From Kribbella italica (GTDB lineage Bacteria > Actinomycetota > Actinomycetes > Propionibacteriales > Kribbellaceae), in the NCBI RefSeq assembly GCF_014205135.1, contig NZ_JACHMY010000001.1, positions 7,688,001 through 7,752,000 on the forward strand: 64,000 nucleotides of DNA. The letters run 5' to 3'. Positions 15,224 through 23,668 of this stretch are shown here, piece by piece. Below the pieces are notes generated by a model, which did no database searches, was not told the origin of the DNA, and saw nothing but the letters and a program-made list of their open reading frames with translations. The number at the start of each line of letters is the position of its first letter. Positions within the stretch are counted from its first letter, which is position 1. The translations under genes and the position numbers were made by a program.

Positions 15224-15294
15224 CGGCGATGAACTTTTAGGCCCTAACTCGCCGTTTACTCGCCGCTTTGCCTCTCCGAACGTCAGATTTGTCA

Positions 15295-16755
15295 TCAGAG
15301 ATCAGGGCCGACCGACGGTTGTTGATCCTGCTCATGGATCTGCCTCAGTGCCTCGTTGAGGATGCGAGCCGCCTCTGGGTTGAGCACCTTTCGACCGACG
15401 TAGGAGTTCATGGTGGTGGTCGTGTCGGCTTGGCCCAGCTGGTCCGCGATCTTGCGAGCGGACTGCCCGCCGTCGTCCAGGATGGTCGCGGTTGTCTTCC
15501 GGAACTTGTGTGAGGTCACCCAGGCGAGTTCATCCGCGAGCGATGGCAGGCCGGCCAACTCCACTGCCTCCAACAGGGCCGCGCGGTCTGTCCTGGCCAA
15601 TCTGTACATCTGAGCCAGGACGGCAGCCTCCTCAGGCCCCACCTTGACCCTGCCCGTCTCGATCAAGCTGATCCGGGTCGTACGCCAGCCCAACTTGGCC
15701 ACGACCTCCTCTTGCGTCATACCAGCGGCGCGCCGGAACTCCTTCAGCGTCTTCCCGAGCTCGGCACGGCGGCGACTGCCGACCGGTCGACGCGCACTGC
15801 GCAGCGCCTTCTGCACGTTGTGTGGATCCCGAAAGCCTCCGACCGAGTCCGGGAACAGCGGTGAGTCGGGTGGCGTCTCAGGCGTCCACCGCGCGTTCAC
15901 CATTTCCAGCGCCCAGTCGGGCAAGATCAGTTGACGCTCTCCGGCCGCCGTTTTCACCTCTCGCCGTACCAGCCCCTTTCCGACGAGGCGCTGGATCTGG
16001 TGGCTGCAGTCGACGAGCCCGGATCCTCGATCGATTCCACTCCAGATCACCGCAAGCGTCTCGCCGATCCGTTCGCCAGTTGCCAGCATGAACTTGCTGA
16101 TGTCGATCAGGTCGGCCCGGACGGCGCGCTCGTCCTGCCTGAGAAGCTCGAACCACTGCTGCCGGTCCTCGGCGTCCAGTGCTCTGGCCGGCGTACGCCG
16201 CTTCTTCCCCAGGGGCTCGATCTCTCGTACCGGGTTGTGGGTGAGGGCGCCGTACCGGACGGCGAGCGCGAACACACCGGTCAAGATGCTCTTGCACGTC
16301 TTCGCGCTCGCGACCCCCACCTCATCTTTGATGCCGACCAGGACGGTGTTCACCCGCGGAATGGTCGCCTCTACCAACTGAAGCTCCCCGATCCGGGGCG
16401 TCAGGTTCTTCGCCGTCTGATATCCATAGGTCTCCAACGTCCCCGGCGCAAGCCACCCACCGTCGACCTTGTTCTTGACCTCCGCGAGGTACAGCCCGAT
16501 CGCCACAGCCACGCGATCGGTGGACTTCAACACGGCAGCGCCCTCGGTTCTCACCCGAGTCTTCAATCGCTCTCGAAGCTTGTCTTTCGCGTCAGATCGC
16601 GATGTTCCCCAGGCCGCCACCTTGCGAGTTCGCCCGTCGAAGTCACGGAACCGGGCGTTCGCCTCGTACTTCGTCGCGCGCCCTCGGTCGTCGCGGCTGG
16701 CCACAACCGTCGTGATCTCCCCCCACGTCCCGATCGGCAGTGGACTCCTCGGCAC
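15295..16755 (-). CDS. int: Second tyrosine integrase with embedded XRE helix-turn-helix
   Basis: 486-aa paralogue of the first integrase, colinear throughout (same N-terminal PLPxGxWGxI and FRDFDGxxRxV motifs). Catalytic Arg229 (ATGERIGET), His416-x-x-Arg419 (SHKFRK) and Tyr452 (NSYVG) occupy the same numbers as in the first integrase. Gln442 again replaces the usual LGH histidine, and the same XRE-type HTH (LGKTLKEFRRAAGMTQEEV...LGWRTTRISLIETGR) is embedded at about 327-411. It starts at a GTG after GGGAGG. No excisionase, Rep or transfer gene follows immediately, so it is either the integrase of the large resistance island to its right or the remnant of a second AICE. Confidence 0.92.
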   Translation of the reverse strand: MPRSPLPIGTWGEITTVVASRDDRGRATKYEANARFRDFDGRTRKVAAWGTSRSDAKDKLRERLKTRVRTEGAAVLKSTDRVAVAIGLYLAEVKNKVDGGWLAPGTLETYGYQTAKNLTPRIGELQLVEATIPRVNTVLVGIKDEVGVASAKTCKSILTGVFALAVRYGALTHNPVREIEPLGKKRRTPARALDAEDRQQWFELLRQDERAVRADLIDISKFMLATGERIGETLAVIWSGIDRGSGLVDCSHQIQRLVGKGLVRREVKTAAGERQLILPDWALEMVNARWTPETPPDSPLFPDSVGGFRDPHNVQKALRSARRPVGSRRRAELGKTLKEFRRAAGMTQEEVVAKLGWRTTRISLIETGRVKVGPEEAAVLAQMYRLARTDRAALLEAVELAGLPSLADELAWVTSHKFRKTTATILDDGGQSARKIADQLGQADTTTTMNSYVGRKVLNPEAARILNEALRQIHEQDQQPSVGPDL

Positions 16756-16904
16756 TTGACCTCCCGTGATCAGCGCCTGCCCGACTTCCGGACAGTCACG
16801 CGATCAACGGCTGAGCCAGGGGTCGGGATGCCATTCTTCAAAGTGGTGAGCTTTCCTGCTGAAACGTTGGCAACGGGTGGTACTTGAAGCGTGCTCTCGG
16901 CGGG

Positions 16905-17720
16905 TCAGTGTCGCCAGACCTTGATGGCTGACAGGACGAGCAGGAGAACGAGTAGTGGGATCAGGACGCTGGCGGAGACCACACCGAGGAGGAGGCCGCC
17001 GACGATGGTGCCGGCGATCGACCCCGCGGTCATGGACGTGACGAAGCCGAGGTTGGAGCGGAGGACGCTGAAGCTGTTGTCTCGGCTGTAGCGAGCGAAG
17101 GCGACCAGCATGGTGGGGAGCGAGACCGCGAGCGACAGGCTGCCGGCGACGGTGATGTCGACGCCGAACAACAGCACGATGGTGGGGATGAGCAGCTCGC
17201 CGCCGGCCACGCCCATGAGGGCCGCGACAATGCCGATCGCCAGTCCGGCCGCGGCTCCGGCCGGGACCCGGACGACGTCGGGCAGGTCGGGTGAAGGCAG
17301 GGTGCCGAGGTGGTTGGCGGCCAGTGCGGCGGCGATGACCACGAGCAGCGCGGCGAGCACGCGGTAGAGCGTGGATGAGCGCATTCGGGTTGCCCAGGTG
17401 GCGCCGAGCCAGGCGCCGGCGAGGCTTCCGGCCAGCAGGTTCACCACGATTGGCCAGTGCGGCGTCAGCTCGCTCACTGGCACTGAGACCAGGCGGGCGG
17501 GGAGCGCGGTGAGCACCACGACGAGGCTCATGGCCTTGTTCATAATCACCGCTTGCAGGGCAGCGAAGCCGAACAGGCCAATGAGTAGCGGCAGCCTGAA
17601 CTCGGCGCCCCCGAGGCCGATCAAGCCTCCGAGGGTGCCGATCGCTGCGCCGGCGGCGAAAGCGGCGATGCCTGATCGCCGGACGGGGGCAGTGGCAACC
17701 GGTTCGGGCGGGGTCTGCAT
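16905..17720 (-). CDS. Sulfite exporter TauE/SafE family permease
   Basis: 271-aa membrane protein of the TSUP family, with about 8 hydrophobic helices in two pseudo-repeats, each opening with a glycine-rich motif (GTLGGLIGLGGAEFRLPLLIG and GIVAALMGVAGGELLIPTIVL). Family members move sulfite, sulfonates or other organic sulfur anions; substrate unknown here. It stands alone on the minus strand beside the integrase and reads toward it. A second TSUP gene occurs at 25155. Confidence 0.85.
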   Translation of the reverse strand: MQTPPEPVATAPVRRSGIAAFAAGAAIGTLGGLIGLGGAEFRLPLLIGLFGFAALQAVIMNKAMSLVVVLTALPARLVSVPVSELTPHWPIVVNLLAGSLAGAWLGATWATRMRSSTLYRVLAALLVVIAAALAANHLGTLPSPDLPDVVRVPAGAAAGLAIGIVAALMGVAGGELLIPTIVLLFGVDITVAGSLSLAVSLPTMLVAFARYSRDNSFSVLRSNLGFVTSMTAGSIAGTIVGGLLLGVVSASVLIPLLVLLLVLSAIKVWRH

Positions 17721-18317
17721 AGCTGCATCTAACCGCCGATGTCGGTGTCGTGCGCTGTGAGGGCGGCTGATGTCGGACCGCGGGACAGGCTGGACGTCGC
17801 GTCCGTTGGAGTGCGGAGGCGTCGCACACGCCGACTAGGTCGACACGCACTGTGGTGGTAGGTCTGCGGCCCGAGCGATGAGGAGGGCGTTGCGAGAGGC
17901 GCGGGGCCGGCCGGATCCCGTTGCTGTCTGAGCCGTGTGGCGATCACCGAGGGGTCAGGTTGCCGTGCACGGATTGACCGGGAAACAGCCAGGCAACGAC
18001 GGGATGCGCAGATGACTGGACCAGCACGACCGCGCTCGGGTTGCGTGGCGTGGCGGGAGCTGGACACCCATCTTCAGCATCAGACACCGTTGCATCTAAC
18101 ACAACAGTGACGAGTCGTGGCTAGAGGCAACCAGCATCTTCAGCGCCAGCGCCAGCGCCTCCGCTCCTGCCGAATCCCGACGCGAAAGCCATCGTCGCCG
18201 GTATCACAAAGTGTCGGAACGTCCTTTGGCTGCAACTCTGCTCGATACAACGAAGGTTGATGAGGTGCTCCCACGGACTTGTCGATCTGGCCCGGTGTGC
18301 GCTTGAGGAGAGGTGGT
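17721..18317. other. About 600 bp without a supportable gene
   Basis: Open frames here lack Shine-Dalgarno sites and GC-third-position bias. I see no RNA gene, repeat or clear promoter; it separates two minus-strand transcription units. Confidence 0.5.
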
Positions 18318-18887
18318 TCAGGCGAAGAGGCGTGGAAGGCTGCGCGCGGTCAGTACGATGCGCGCGAGGCTCGCGGAGATGGCGAGGGCCATGGACCAGG
18401 TGATGGTGGGGGCCGTGGTTGCGACCGTGGCGAGCATGCCGAGGTCGAGCAGGATCATGGCGATGCTCGCGGGTCCGACGAGTTGACCGGTTGTCGGGTT
18501 GTTGCTCGTGGCCACTGCTAGGAGTGTGGCTGCCACGGTGACGAGGATGGCGCCGTAGGCGATGGCGGCGGTTGCCGGGATCTGCCACTGCCAGGCTTTC
18601 GTGGTGATGAGAGTGGTTCCCCACAGGAGTGCGAATGCCGGGGCGGTGGCTAGCAGGGCGATCGCGGTGCGCCTGCCGGGGGCCTGGTGAGCGAATGCGG
18701 TGGCGACTTGGGCTGGCTGGCCGAAGTCGGCGATGGCCCATTGGGCTGCGTCAGTCGGGGGCAGGCCGCGGCGCAGGTGGTGCTGGAACGTTTCTTCGAG
18801 GCCGTCGGCGAGTTCCTCTACGGCCGCGGCCGGGAGGAGCCGAGCGAGTTCGTCCAGGTAGTCGTGGATCAGTTCGTGGTTGGCCAT
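18318..18887 (-). CDS. HAAS-domain membrane protein (PadR partner)
   Basis: 189 aa. The N-terminal 70 residues (HDYLDELARLLPAAAVEELADGLEETFQHHLRRGLPPTDAAQWAIADFGQPAQVATAF) match the HAAS/permease-prefix helical domain, followed by about four transmembrane helices. Such proteins are typically encoded directly after a PadR regulator and are thought to take part in signal-dependent control or in an ABC exporter complex. It overlaps padR by 19 bp. Confidence 0.75.
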   Translation of the reverse strand: MANHELIHDYLDELARLLPAAAVEELADGLEETFQHHLRRGLPPTDAAQWAIADFGQPAQVATAFAHQAPGRRTAIALLATAPAFALLWGTTLITTKAWQWQIPATAAIAYGAILVTVAATLLAVATSNNPTTGQLVGPASIAMILLDLGMLATVATTAPTITWSMALAISASLARIVLTARSLPRLFA

Positions 18888-19213
18888 GGGCCTGGCTCCA
18901 GCAGCGAAGTGACCGCGGTCGCGAACTTGCGCCAGTTGGCGCGGTCACCGGCCAGTTTCTGATGCCCGTCGTCGGTCAGTTCGTAGGTGCGGCGTCGACG
19001 CCCGTCGACTACCGACCAGGACCCGGCGATCAGCCCGGCTCGTTCGAGGCGATGCAGCGCCGGGTAGACGGTGCCGGTGGGCAGGTCGAACCGGCCGCCG
19101 CTGCCGTCGCGCAGTGCTTCCTTGATCGCGTAGCCGTGCCGGGGTCCGTCGGTCAAGGTGGCGAGCAGCAGGACATCAAGGTGCCCCTTCAAGGCTTGCG
19201 CATCCGCCTTCAT
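18869..19213 (-). CDS. PadR-family transcriptional regulator
   Basis: 114-aa winged-helix regulator with the PadR signature HGYAIKEALRD...FDLPTGTVYPALHRLERAGLIAGSW...RRRRTYELTDDGHQKLA. The ATG overlaps the first of two TAGG-N7-CCTA operators in the divergent region, so autoregulation and control of the ABC transporter at 19272 are likely. It is co-transcribed with the HAAS membrane protein. Confidence 0.88.
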   Translation of the reverse strand: MKADAQALKGHLDVLLLATLTDGPRHGYAIKEALRDGSGGRFDLPTGTVYPALHRLERAGLIAGSWSVVDGRRRRTYELTDDGHQKLAGDRANWRKFATAVTSLLEPGPWPTTN

Positions 19214-19253
19214 AGGTAGCTATCCTACAACAAGCGCATAGGTAGTAAACCTA
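19213..19253. promoter_or_regulatory. Two PadR-type operators
   Basis: TAGGTAGCTATCCTA (19213-19227) and TAGGTAGTAAACCTA (19239-19253) share TAGGTAG-N4-CCTA and are spaced 26 bp start to start between divergent padR and the ABC operon. The first covers the padR start codon. Confidence 0.7.
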
Positions 19254-19271
19254 GCTATAGGCGGTGGTGTC

Positions 19272-20249
19272 ATGAGCGAGCCGGCGATCGTGGCCGAGGG
19301 GCTGGTAAAGCGGTTCGGAACTGTCGAAGCGCTGTCCGGTGTCGACCTGCGGGTCCCGGCCGGATCGATCCTGGGATTGCTGGGACCGAACGGCGCAGGC
19401 AAGACGACTACGGTCCGGGTTCTCGCGACACTGCTGCACCCGGATGCCGGTACTGCGCGGATCGCGGGTCTCGATGTGGTCAGGCAGGCGGTCGCGGTGC
19501 GGCGCCGGATCGGGTTGGCGGGACAGTACGCGGCGGTCGATCCGTATCTGACGGGCCGGGAGAACCTGCAGATGATCGGGCGCCTTTCGGGACTCAATCG
19601 CGCAGCTGCTCGAGCTCGGGCCATCGAGCTGCTCGACACTTTCGATCTGGGCGCGGCAGCGGACCGGCTCCTTCGTGGCTATTCGGGCGGTATGCGCCGG
19701 CGGCTGGATGTCGCGGCCAGTCTGGTGGCCAAGCCGTCGGTGTTGTTCCTGGACGAGCCGACAACCGGTCTCGATCCGCGGGGCCGGATCGGGTTGTGGC
19801 ACACGATCGCGGCTCTGACCGCGCAGGGCACCACGGTGTTGCTCACCACCCAGTACCTGGAGGAGGCCGACCAGGTGGCCGACAGCATCGTCGTCATCGA
19901 CACGGGCCGGGTGATCGCCGAGGGAACGTCGGAGGAATTGAAGGCGCAGGTCGGTGGCGACCGGCTCGAGTTGCGCGTGGCATCGGGCGTCGATCCGGGT
20001 GTGGTGGCAGGGGCGGTGGCCGACCTCGGCGCCGGACCACCGGTCGTCGATTCGGGCGAGGGCACGGTGGTGATGCCGGTGATCGACGGTCCGGGTGTGC
20101 TCGGTGAGGCAATGGCCAGGCTGTCGGCGGCCGAGTTGCGGGTGACCGACGTGGCGCTGCGCAGGCCGTCGCTCGACGATGTCTTCCTGGCGTTGACCGG
20201 TCAGTCGGCAACCGCTGGGTCGGATCTGGCCGAGGCTGGGAGCCTGTGA
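19272..20249 (+). CDS. ABC transporter ATP-binding protein (DrrA-like)
   Basis: 325 aa. Walker A GPNGAGKTT (about residue 39), Q-loop region near AGQYAAVD, signature YSGGMRRRLD, Walker B VLFLDEPTTGLDP and switch-histidine region LLTTQYLEEADQ. The C-terminal extension of about 90 residues is of the DrrA/daunorubicin-resistance type. It is the motor of a drug-type exporter with the overlapping permease. It reads divergently from padR, whose operators lie in its promoter. Confidence 0.92.
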   Translation: MSEPAIVAEGLVKRFGTVEALSGVDLRVPAGSILGLLGPNGAGKTTTVRVLATLLHPDAGTARIAGLDVVRQAVAVRRRIGLAGQYAAVDPYLTGRENLQMIGRLSGLNRAAARARAIELLDTFDLGAAADRLLRGYSGGMRRRLDVAASLVAKPSVLFLDEPTTGLDPRGRIGLWHTIAALTAQGTTVLLTTQYLEEADQVADSIVVIDTGRVIAEGTSEELKAQVGGDRLELRVASGVDPGVVAGAVADLGAGPPVVDSGEGTVVMPVIDGPGVLGEAMARLSAAELRVTDVALRRPSLDDVFLALTGQSATAGSDLAEAGSL

Positions 20250-21094
20250 TGACTCTCGGACCGGTGGTGTCTGCCTCGCGATCAGTCGATGACGCAGCTG
20301 CGACGGATGGTGCCAGAGCGTGGGGCGTGCGGTGGTTGCTGGGTGATGTCTTGGTGATCACGGGCCGGAATCTGCGGCGGCTGGTGCGGGTGCCGACGTT
20401 GATCGTGTTCGCCACCGTGCAGCCGGTGTTGTTCGTGTTGCTGTTCACCTACGTGTTCGGCGGGGCGATCCGTCCGTCCGGGGTCGAGCATTACGTCGAT
20501 TTCCTGTTGCCGGGGATCTTCGTGCTGGCGATCGCGTTCGGTGCTTCGCAGACCGGGGTGGCGATCGCGGATGATCTGGCCACCGGCATGATCGACCGGT
20601 TCCGTGCGCTGCCGATGACCCGGTCCGCGGTACTCGCCGGGCGGACCGTGGCAGACGCGGTGCGGAACTTGTTCGTGCTGCTGCTGATGACCGGTGTCGG
20701 GTACGCGATCGGGTTCCGCTTCCACGCCGGGCCTGTGGCGGCAGCCGGTGCGATCGGGCTGGCGTTGCTGATCGGGGTTGCGTTGTCGTGGATCAACGCT
20801 CTGGTGGGCTTGCTCGTTCACGACGCGGAGACGGCCGGGCTGGCCGGGCTGATGCCGGTCATCGTGCTGGTGTTCACCAGTTCCACTTTCGTCCCGATCG
20901 CCACGATGCCGGGCTGGTTGCGCGCGTTCGCCGAGATCAATCCGGTGACTGTCACGGTCGACGCTTTGCGCGCTCTGGTGCTCGGTGGCCCGACCGCCGA
21001 GCACGTGTGGCAGGCCCTCGCCTGGATTGTCGGGCTGCTTGTGGTCACCGTTCCCGTCGCGGTGCTCCGGTACCGCCGCACCGTCGCCGGCTGA
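20249..21094 (+). CDS. ABC-2 type permease (DrrB-like)
   Basis: 281-aa ABC-2 membrane component with about six helices and the NodJ/DrrB motif region YVDFLLPGIFVLAIAFGASQTGVAIADDLATGMIDRFRALPM. It pairs with the ATPase; stop and start overlap (GTGATG; either the GTG at 20246 or the ATG at 20249 could be used). Export of a small hydrophobic compound under PadR control is inferred. Confidence 0.9.
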   Translation: MTLGPVVSASRSVDDAAATDGARAWGVRWLLGDVLVITGRNLRRLVRVPTLIVFATVQPVLFVLLFTYVFGGAIRPSGVEHYVDFLLPGIFVLAIAFGASQTGVAIADDLATGMIDRFRALPMTRSAVLAGRTVADAVRNLFVLLLMTGVGYAIGFRFHAGPVAAAGAIGLALLIGVALSWINALVGLLVHDAETAGLAGLMPVIVLVFTSSTFVPIATMPGWLRAFAEINPVTVTVDALRALVLGGPTAEHVWQALAWIVGLLVVTVPVAVLRYRRTVAG

Positions 21095-21119
21095 CTCTGC
21101 AGGTGATGCCGTGGCACCG

Positions 21120-22145
21120 TCACAGCCAGAGGGGCGCAAGCCAGCCGAGCGCGACAGCGCCGACGTACAGGAGTCCGACGACTAAGGCGACTACGCGGCG
21201 GCGGGCGATGAGCAGCATGCCGCTGATCGCGCCGACGCTGGTGCCGGCGCCGGTGATCAGGAACGCCAGCGCCGGGCCGGCGCCCATGCCACCGTCCATC
21301 AGGGTCGCCACCAGCGGCCGCGATCCGTCGGTGTTGAGGTAGACCGGGATGCCGATCAACGCGGCCAGCGGGACGGCCAGCACGGAGTCTCCGCCCAGGT
21401 AGTCGGTGAGCCAGTGGGTCGGTACGGCCTCGATCAGCAGGTAGCCCAGGGTTGCGAAACCGAAGAAGAACAAGGCCAGGCGACGGCCCGTGACGAGAAT
21501 CTCGCGTACCAGCAGGTCGAGCTTGTAGCGCGCGAGCACGGGGGTGCGCCGGAGCGGAACCGCCAGCGTCACGACCGGCGCAGCTTCACCTGACGACGCT
21601 GCGGTCGCGCAGCATGACGGCTCTGGATCGGCTTCCTGTGCCGGCGCTTCGCAGCTGCTGGCGCAGGCAGTACCGCTTTGCCTGCTGCTCATCCGGGCCT
21701 GACCGGCAAGCCAGCCGGTGCGCTCGATGAGGAAGGTGACGACGCCGGCGACGAGGCCGAGAACGATGGCCGCGACGAAGAACGTGAGCGCGAACGAAGC
21801 ACCGAACAAGCCCGTCGACAGCACGAGCTCTTCAGGGCTGGTCAGCGGCGAGGATACCATGAATGCGACGACCGGTGCCCACGGAACATGAGAGGCCATC
21901 GCGCCCAGCACGACTGCGGTGGTGCCGCACGAACAGAACGGGGTGAGTGTCGCCAGCGCGACCGCGCCGAGCACGGCGATCGGAGTGCTCTTGCGCAGCC
22001 AGGTCGCGAGCCGGTCGGTGCCGACGTAGACGACCAGGATCGAGGCGATGATGATGCTGGCAGCCAGGAACGGCCACACATTGGTGAACGTCGTCCACAC
22101 GTCACCGCTCACGCGTCCCAGCAGGTGCAGCACTGACTCGATCAT
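21120..22145 (-). CDS. ArsP/DUF318-type permease
   Basis: 341-aa membrane protein with two blocks of hydrophobic helices separated by a Cys-rich cytoplasmic loop (SGTACASSCEAPAQEADPEPSCCATAAS). The motif TPFCSCGTTAVVLG in the first block and NTDGSRPLVATLMDGGMGAGPALAFLITG in the second match the PF03773 permease family, which includes ArsP exporters of trivalent organoarsenicals. The Cys-rich loop could bind thiophilic metalloids. It overlaps the upstream arsR gene (ATGA), so the substrate is probably an arsenical or another thiophilic metal; the exact one is uncertain. Confidence 0.78.
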   Translation of the reverse strand: MIESVLHLLGRVSGDVWTTFTNVWPFLAASIIIASILVVYVGTDRLATWLRKSTPIAVLGAVALATLTPFCSCGTTAVVLGAMASHVPWAPVVAFMVSSPLTSPEELVLSTGLFGASFALTFFVAAIVLGLVAGVVTFLIERTGWLAGQARMSSRQSGTACASSCEAPAQEADPEPSCCATAASSGEAAPVVTLAVPLRRTPVLARYKLDLLVREILVTGRRLALFFFGFATLGYLLIEAVPTHWLTDYLGGDSVLAVPLAALIGIPVYLNTDGSRPLVATLMDGGMGAGPALAFLITGAGTSVGAISGMLLIARRRVVALVVGLLYVGAVALGWLAPLWL

Positions 22146-22498
22146 GAAGGCGCACCGTCGTGCCGGTTATCGCACATCGTGAGGAGGGCGCCGAGGCGGT
22201 TCAGTGCGATCAGGTCGGCGCGGTAGTTGATCCGGTTGCCGTGCCGGTCGCTGTGGATGAGCCCGCCTTGGCGAAGGACCTTCAGATGGTGGCTGATCGT
22301 AGGTCCTGTGACGCTGAACCCGCTGGCCAGCTCACACACGCACAACGAATCGGTCCCGCAGGACGCGATCATCGACAGAAGCCGCAGCCGCACCGGATCA
22401 CCCAGTGCCCGGAACGAGGCCGCCGCTACGGCCGCCTCCCTTTCGCCGATCGGCTCGGTGCTCAGCGCCCGGCCAGGTTCGGCGATGGTCAGCAACAT
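22142..22498 (-). CDS. arsR: ArsR/SmtB-family repressor
   Basis: 118-aa winged helix with ALGDPVRLRLLSMI and GPTISHHLKVLRQGGLI; SLCVCEL is the CxC inducer site of ArsR proteins sensing As(III)/Sb(III). It overlaps the rhodanese gene upstream and the permease gene downstream, so the three form one operon. Confidence 0.88.
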   Translation of the reverse strand: MLLTIAEPGRALSTEPIGEREAAVAAASFRALGDPVRLRLLSMIASCGTDSLCVCELASGFSVTGPTISHHLKVLRQGGLIHSDRHGNRINYRADLIALNRLGALLTMCDNRHDGAPS

Positions 22499-22842
22499 TG
22501 GTCGAGTTGATGGGCGGGCTTCTCGATCGGCAGGCCGGCATCGAGCCAGTCCTGTTTGCCACCGGTGTAGCGGTGAACGTCGCTGTACCCGAGCTCCGTC
22601 AACCGCTGCGCGACCCGCAGCGAGGCATCGCAGTCGGCACTACCGCAGTACACGACGACGCGGCGGTCCAGGTCAGGTAGCAGCGTCTTGGCCAACTCGA
22701 CAACGCGCCGGGGCCGAATGTTCACCGCCCTCGGCAGATGTCCCTGCGCGTAAACGTCTTCGGGCAGCGCCTCGACCACCACGGTGTTGCCGGCGGCGAT
22801 CAAATCAGCCACCTCGGCGCGGTCAATTTCTGAAACAGGCAT
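22489..22842 (-). CDS. Single-domain rhodanese (sulfurtransferase)
   Basis: 117 aa. EALPEDVYAQGHLPRAVNI is the rhodanese N-terminal motif, and VVYCGSADCDAS carries the active-site loop with catalytic Cys. It transfers sulfane sulfur to a thiol acceptor; in an ArsR/ArsP operon it may handle persulfides or thio-metalloids, which is inference. The start (MPVSEI) follows GGAGGGTT. Confidence 0.87.
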   Translation of the reverse strand: MPVSEIDRAEVADLIAAGNTVVVEALPEDVYAQGHLPRAVNIRPRRVVELAKTLLPDLDRRVVVYCGSADCDASLRVAQRLTELGYSDVHRYTGGKQDWLDAGLPIEKPAHQLDQCC

Positions 22843-22904
22843 GACGGAACCCTCCGATGGCGCTGGTGTGATTGAAGTGCGGGTGATCCGGGAGTAAGCG
22901 CGGG

Positions 22905-23252
22905 TCAGGCGGTCGAGTCGGTCAGGCACCACGCCAGATCGATCAGACCCACCACGCAGCGGTCATCGATGCGGTACCAGATCCGGTTGCCGTCTCGGCG
23001 GGACGCCAAGATGCCTTTGTCGACCAGGCGCTGCAGCTGGTTGGAAACTGCCTGCGGCTTCAACTCCACCGCCTCGGCCAGCTGAGTCACCGACAACTCC
23101 CCGTCGCGGACCAACGCGTGCAGCAGCCGCAGGCGGGTGTCGTTGGCCAGCACCTTGAACAGGCCTTCCAGCCGTGACGCGTCCACCGGACCGATCAATG
23201 GACGGTCGGCCAAGGCCGGCCGCCGATCGGCCGACACCACTCGTTCACTCAT
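22905..23252 (-). CDS. ArsR-family regulator
   Basis: 115-aa winged helix: LANDTRLRLLHALVRDGELSVTQLAEAVELKPQAVSNQLQRLVDKGILASRRDGNRIWYRI. It lacks the N-terminal CVC site of the downstream ArsR but has Cys in DDRCVVGLIDLAWC near the C-terminus, the position used by some C-terminal metal sites. It is preceded by a 32-bp palindrome that begins 4 bp before its start codon and heads the rhodanese-ArsR-permease unit. Confidence 0.88.
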   Translation of the reverse strand: MSERVVSADRRPALADRPLIGPVDASRLEGLFKVLANDTRLRLLHALVRDGELSVTQLAEAVELKPQAVSNQLQRLVDKGILASRRDGNRIWYRIDDRCVVGLIDLAWCLTDSTA

Positions 23253-23255
23253 GAG

Positions 23256-23287
23256 TTCACTATTACACGAGTCGGTGTAATAGTGAA
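23256..23287. promoter_or_regulatory. 32-bp perfect palindromic operator
   Basis: TTCACTATTACAC and GTGTAATAGTGAA form perfect 13-bp arms around GAGTCG, between the start of the ArsR gene at 23252 and the divergent 99-aa gene. AT-rich in a GC-rich context; a strong candidate ArsR-family operator. Confidence 0.82.
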
Positions 23288-23356
23288 GTGTTCGTGGTGG
23301 TCGTACGACCGGGGCTTTCGGTGTCGCAGTGGAGTGGATGAGCTGATGATGGCTGT

Positions 23357-23656
23357 ATGACTGTTGCGGAAGAGACGTTCCAGCCGTCGGAGCCGGGGTG
23401 TTGGTGCTGCGGTGGCGAGTTCGAGGATCGCGACTTGGTGCGGCTGGGGGCGCACCCGGAAGTCGGGGTCTGCATTGGGTGTGCGAAGTATTTGCAGCGC
23501 CGCGCGGCCGAGCGCGAGGACGAGCTGCGGCCGTCACGGGGTGCGCGGGCGCGGGCTGTGGTGAGGGGTGTGCGTGGCTGGGTGGTGGGTCGGCGCTGGC
23601 ACGATCTGCCGGTCTTGGGGCGGTTGCTGCGTCGGATCGACCGTCACTTGCCTTAG
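23357..23656 (+). CDS. Small Cys-rich protein, 99 aa
   Basis: Unrecognised family. EPGCWCCGGEFEDRDLVRL...VGVCIGCAKYL gives two Cys pairs that probably bind zinc. The basic C-terminal half (SRGARARAVVRGVRGWVVGRRW) suggests nucleic-acid or membrane-surface contact. It reads divergently from the ArsR gene across the 32-bp palindrome and so may be in its regulon. Confidence 0.72.
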   Translation: MTVAEETFQPSEPGCWCCGGEFEDRDLVRLGAHPEVGVCIGCAKYLQRRAAEREDELRPSRGARARAVVRGVRGWVVGRRWHDLPVLGRLLRRIDRHLP

Positions 23657-23668
23657 GCAGAGCTGGTG

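Noticed and set aside
17729-18067. 112-aa frame in the 600-bp gap
   Set aside because: No ribosome site, no third-position GC bias, low-complexity composition.
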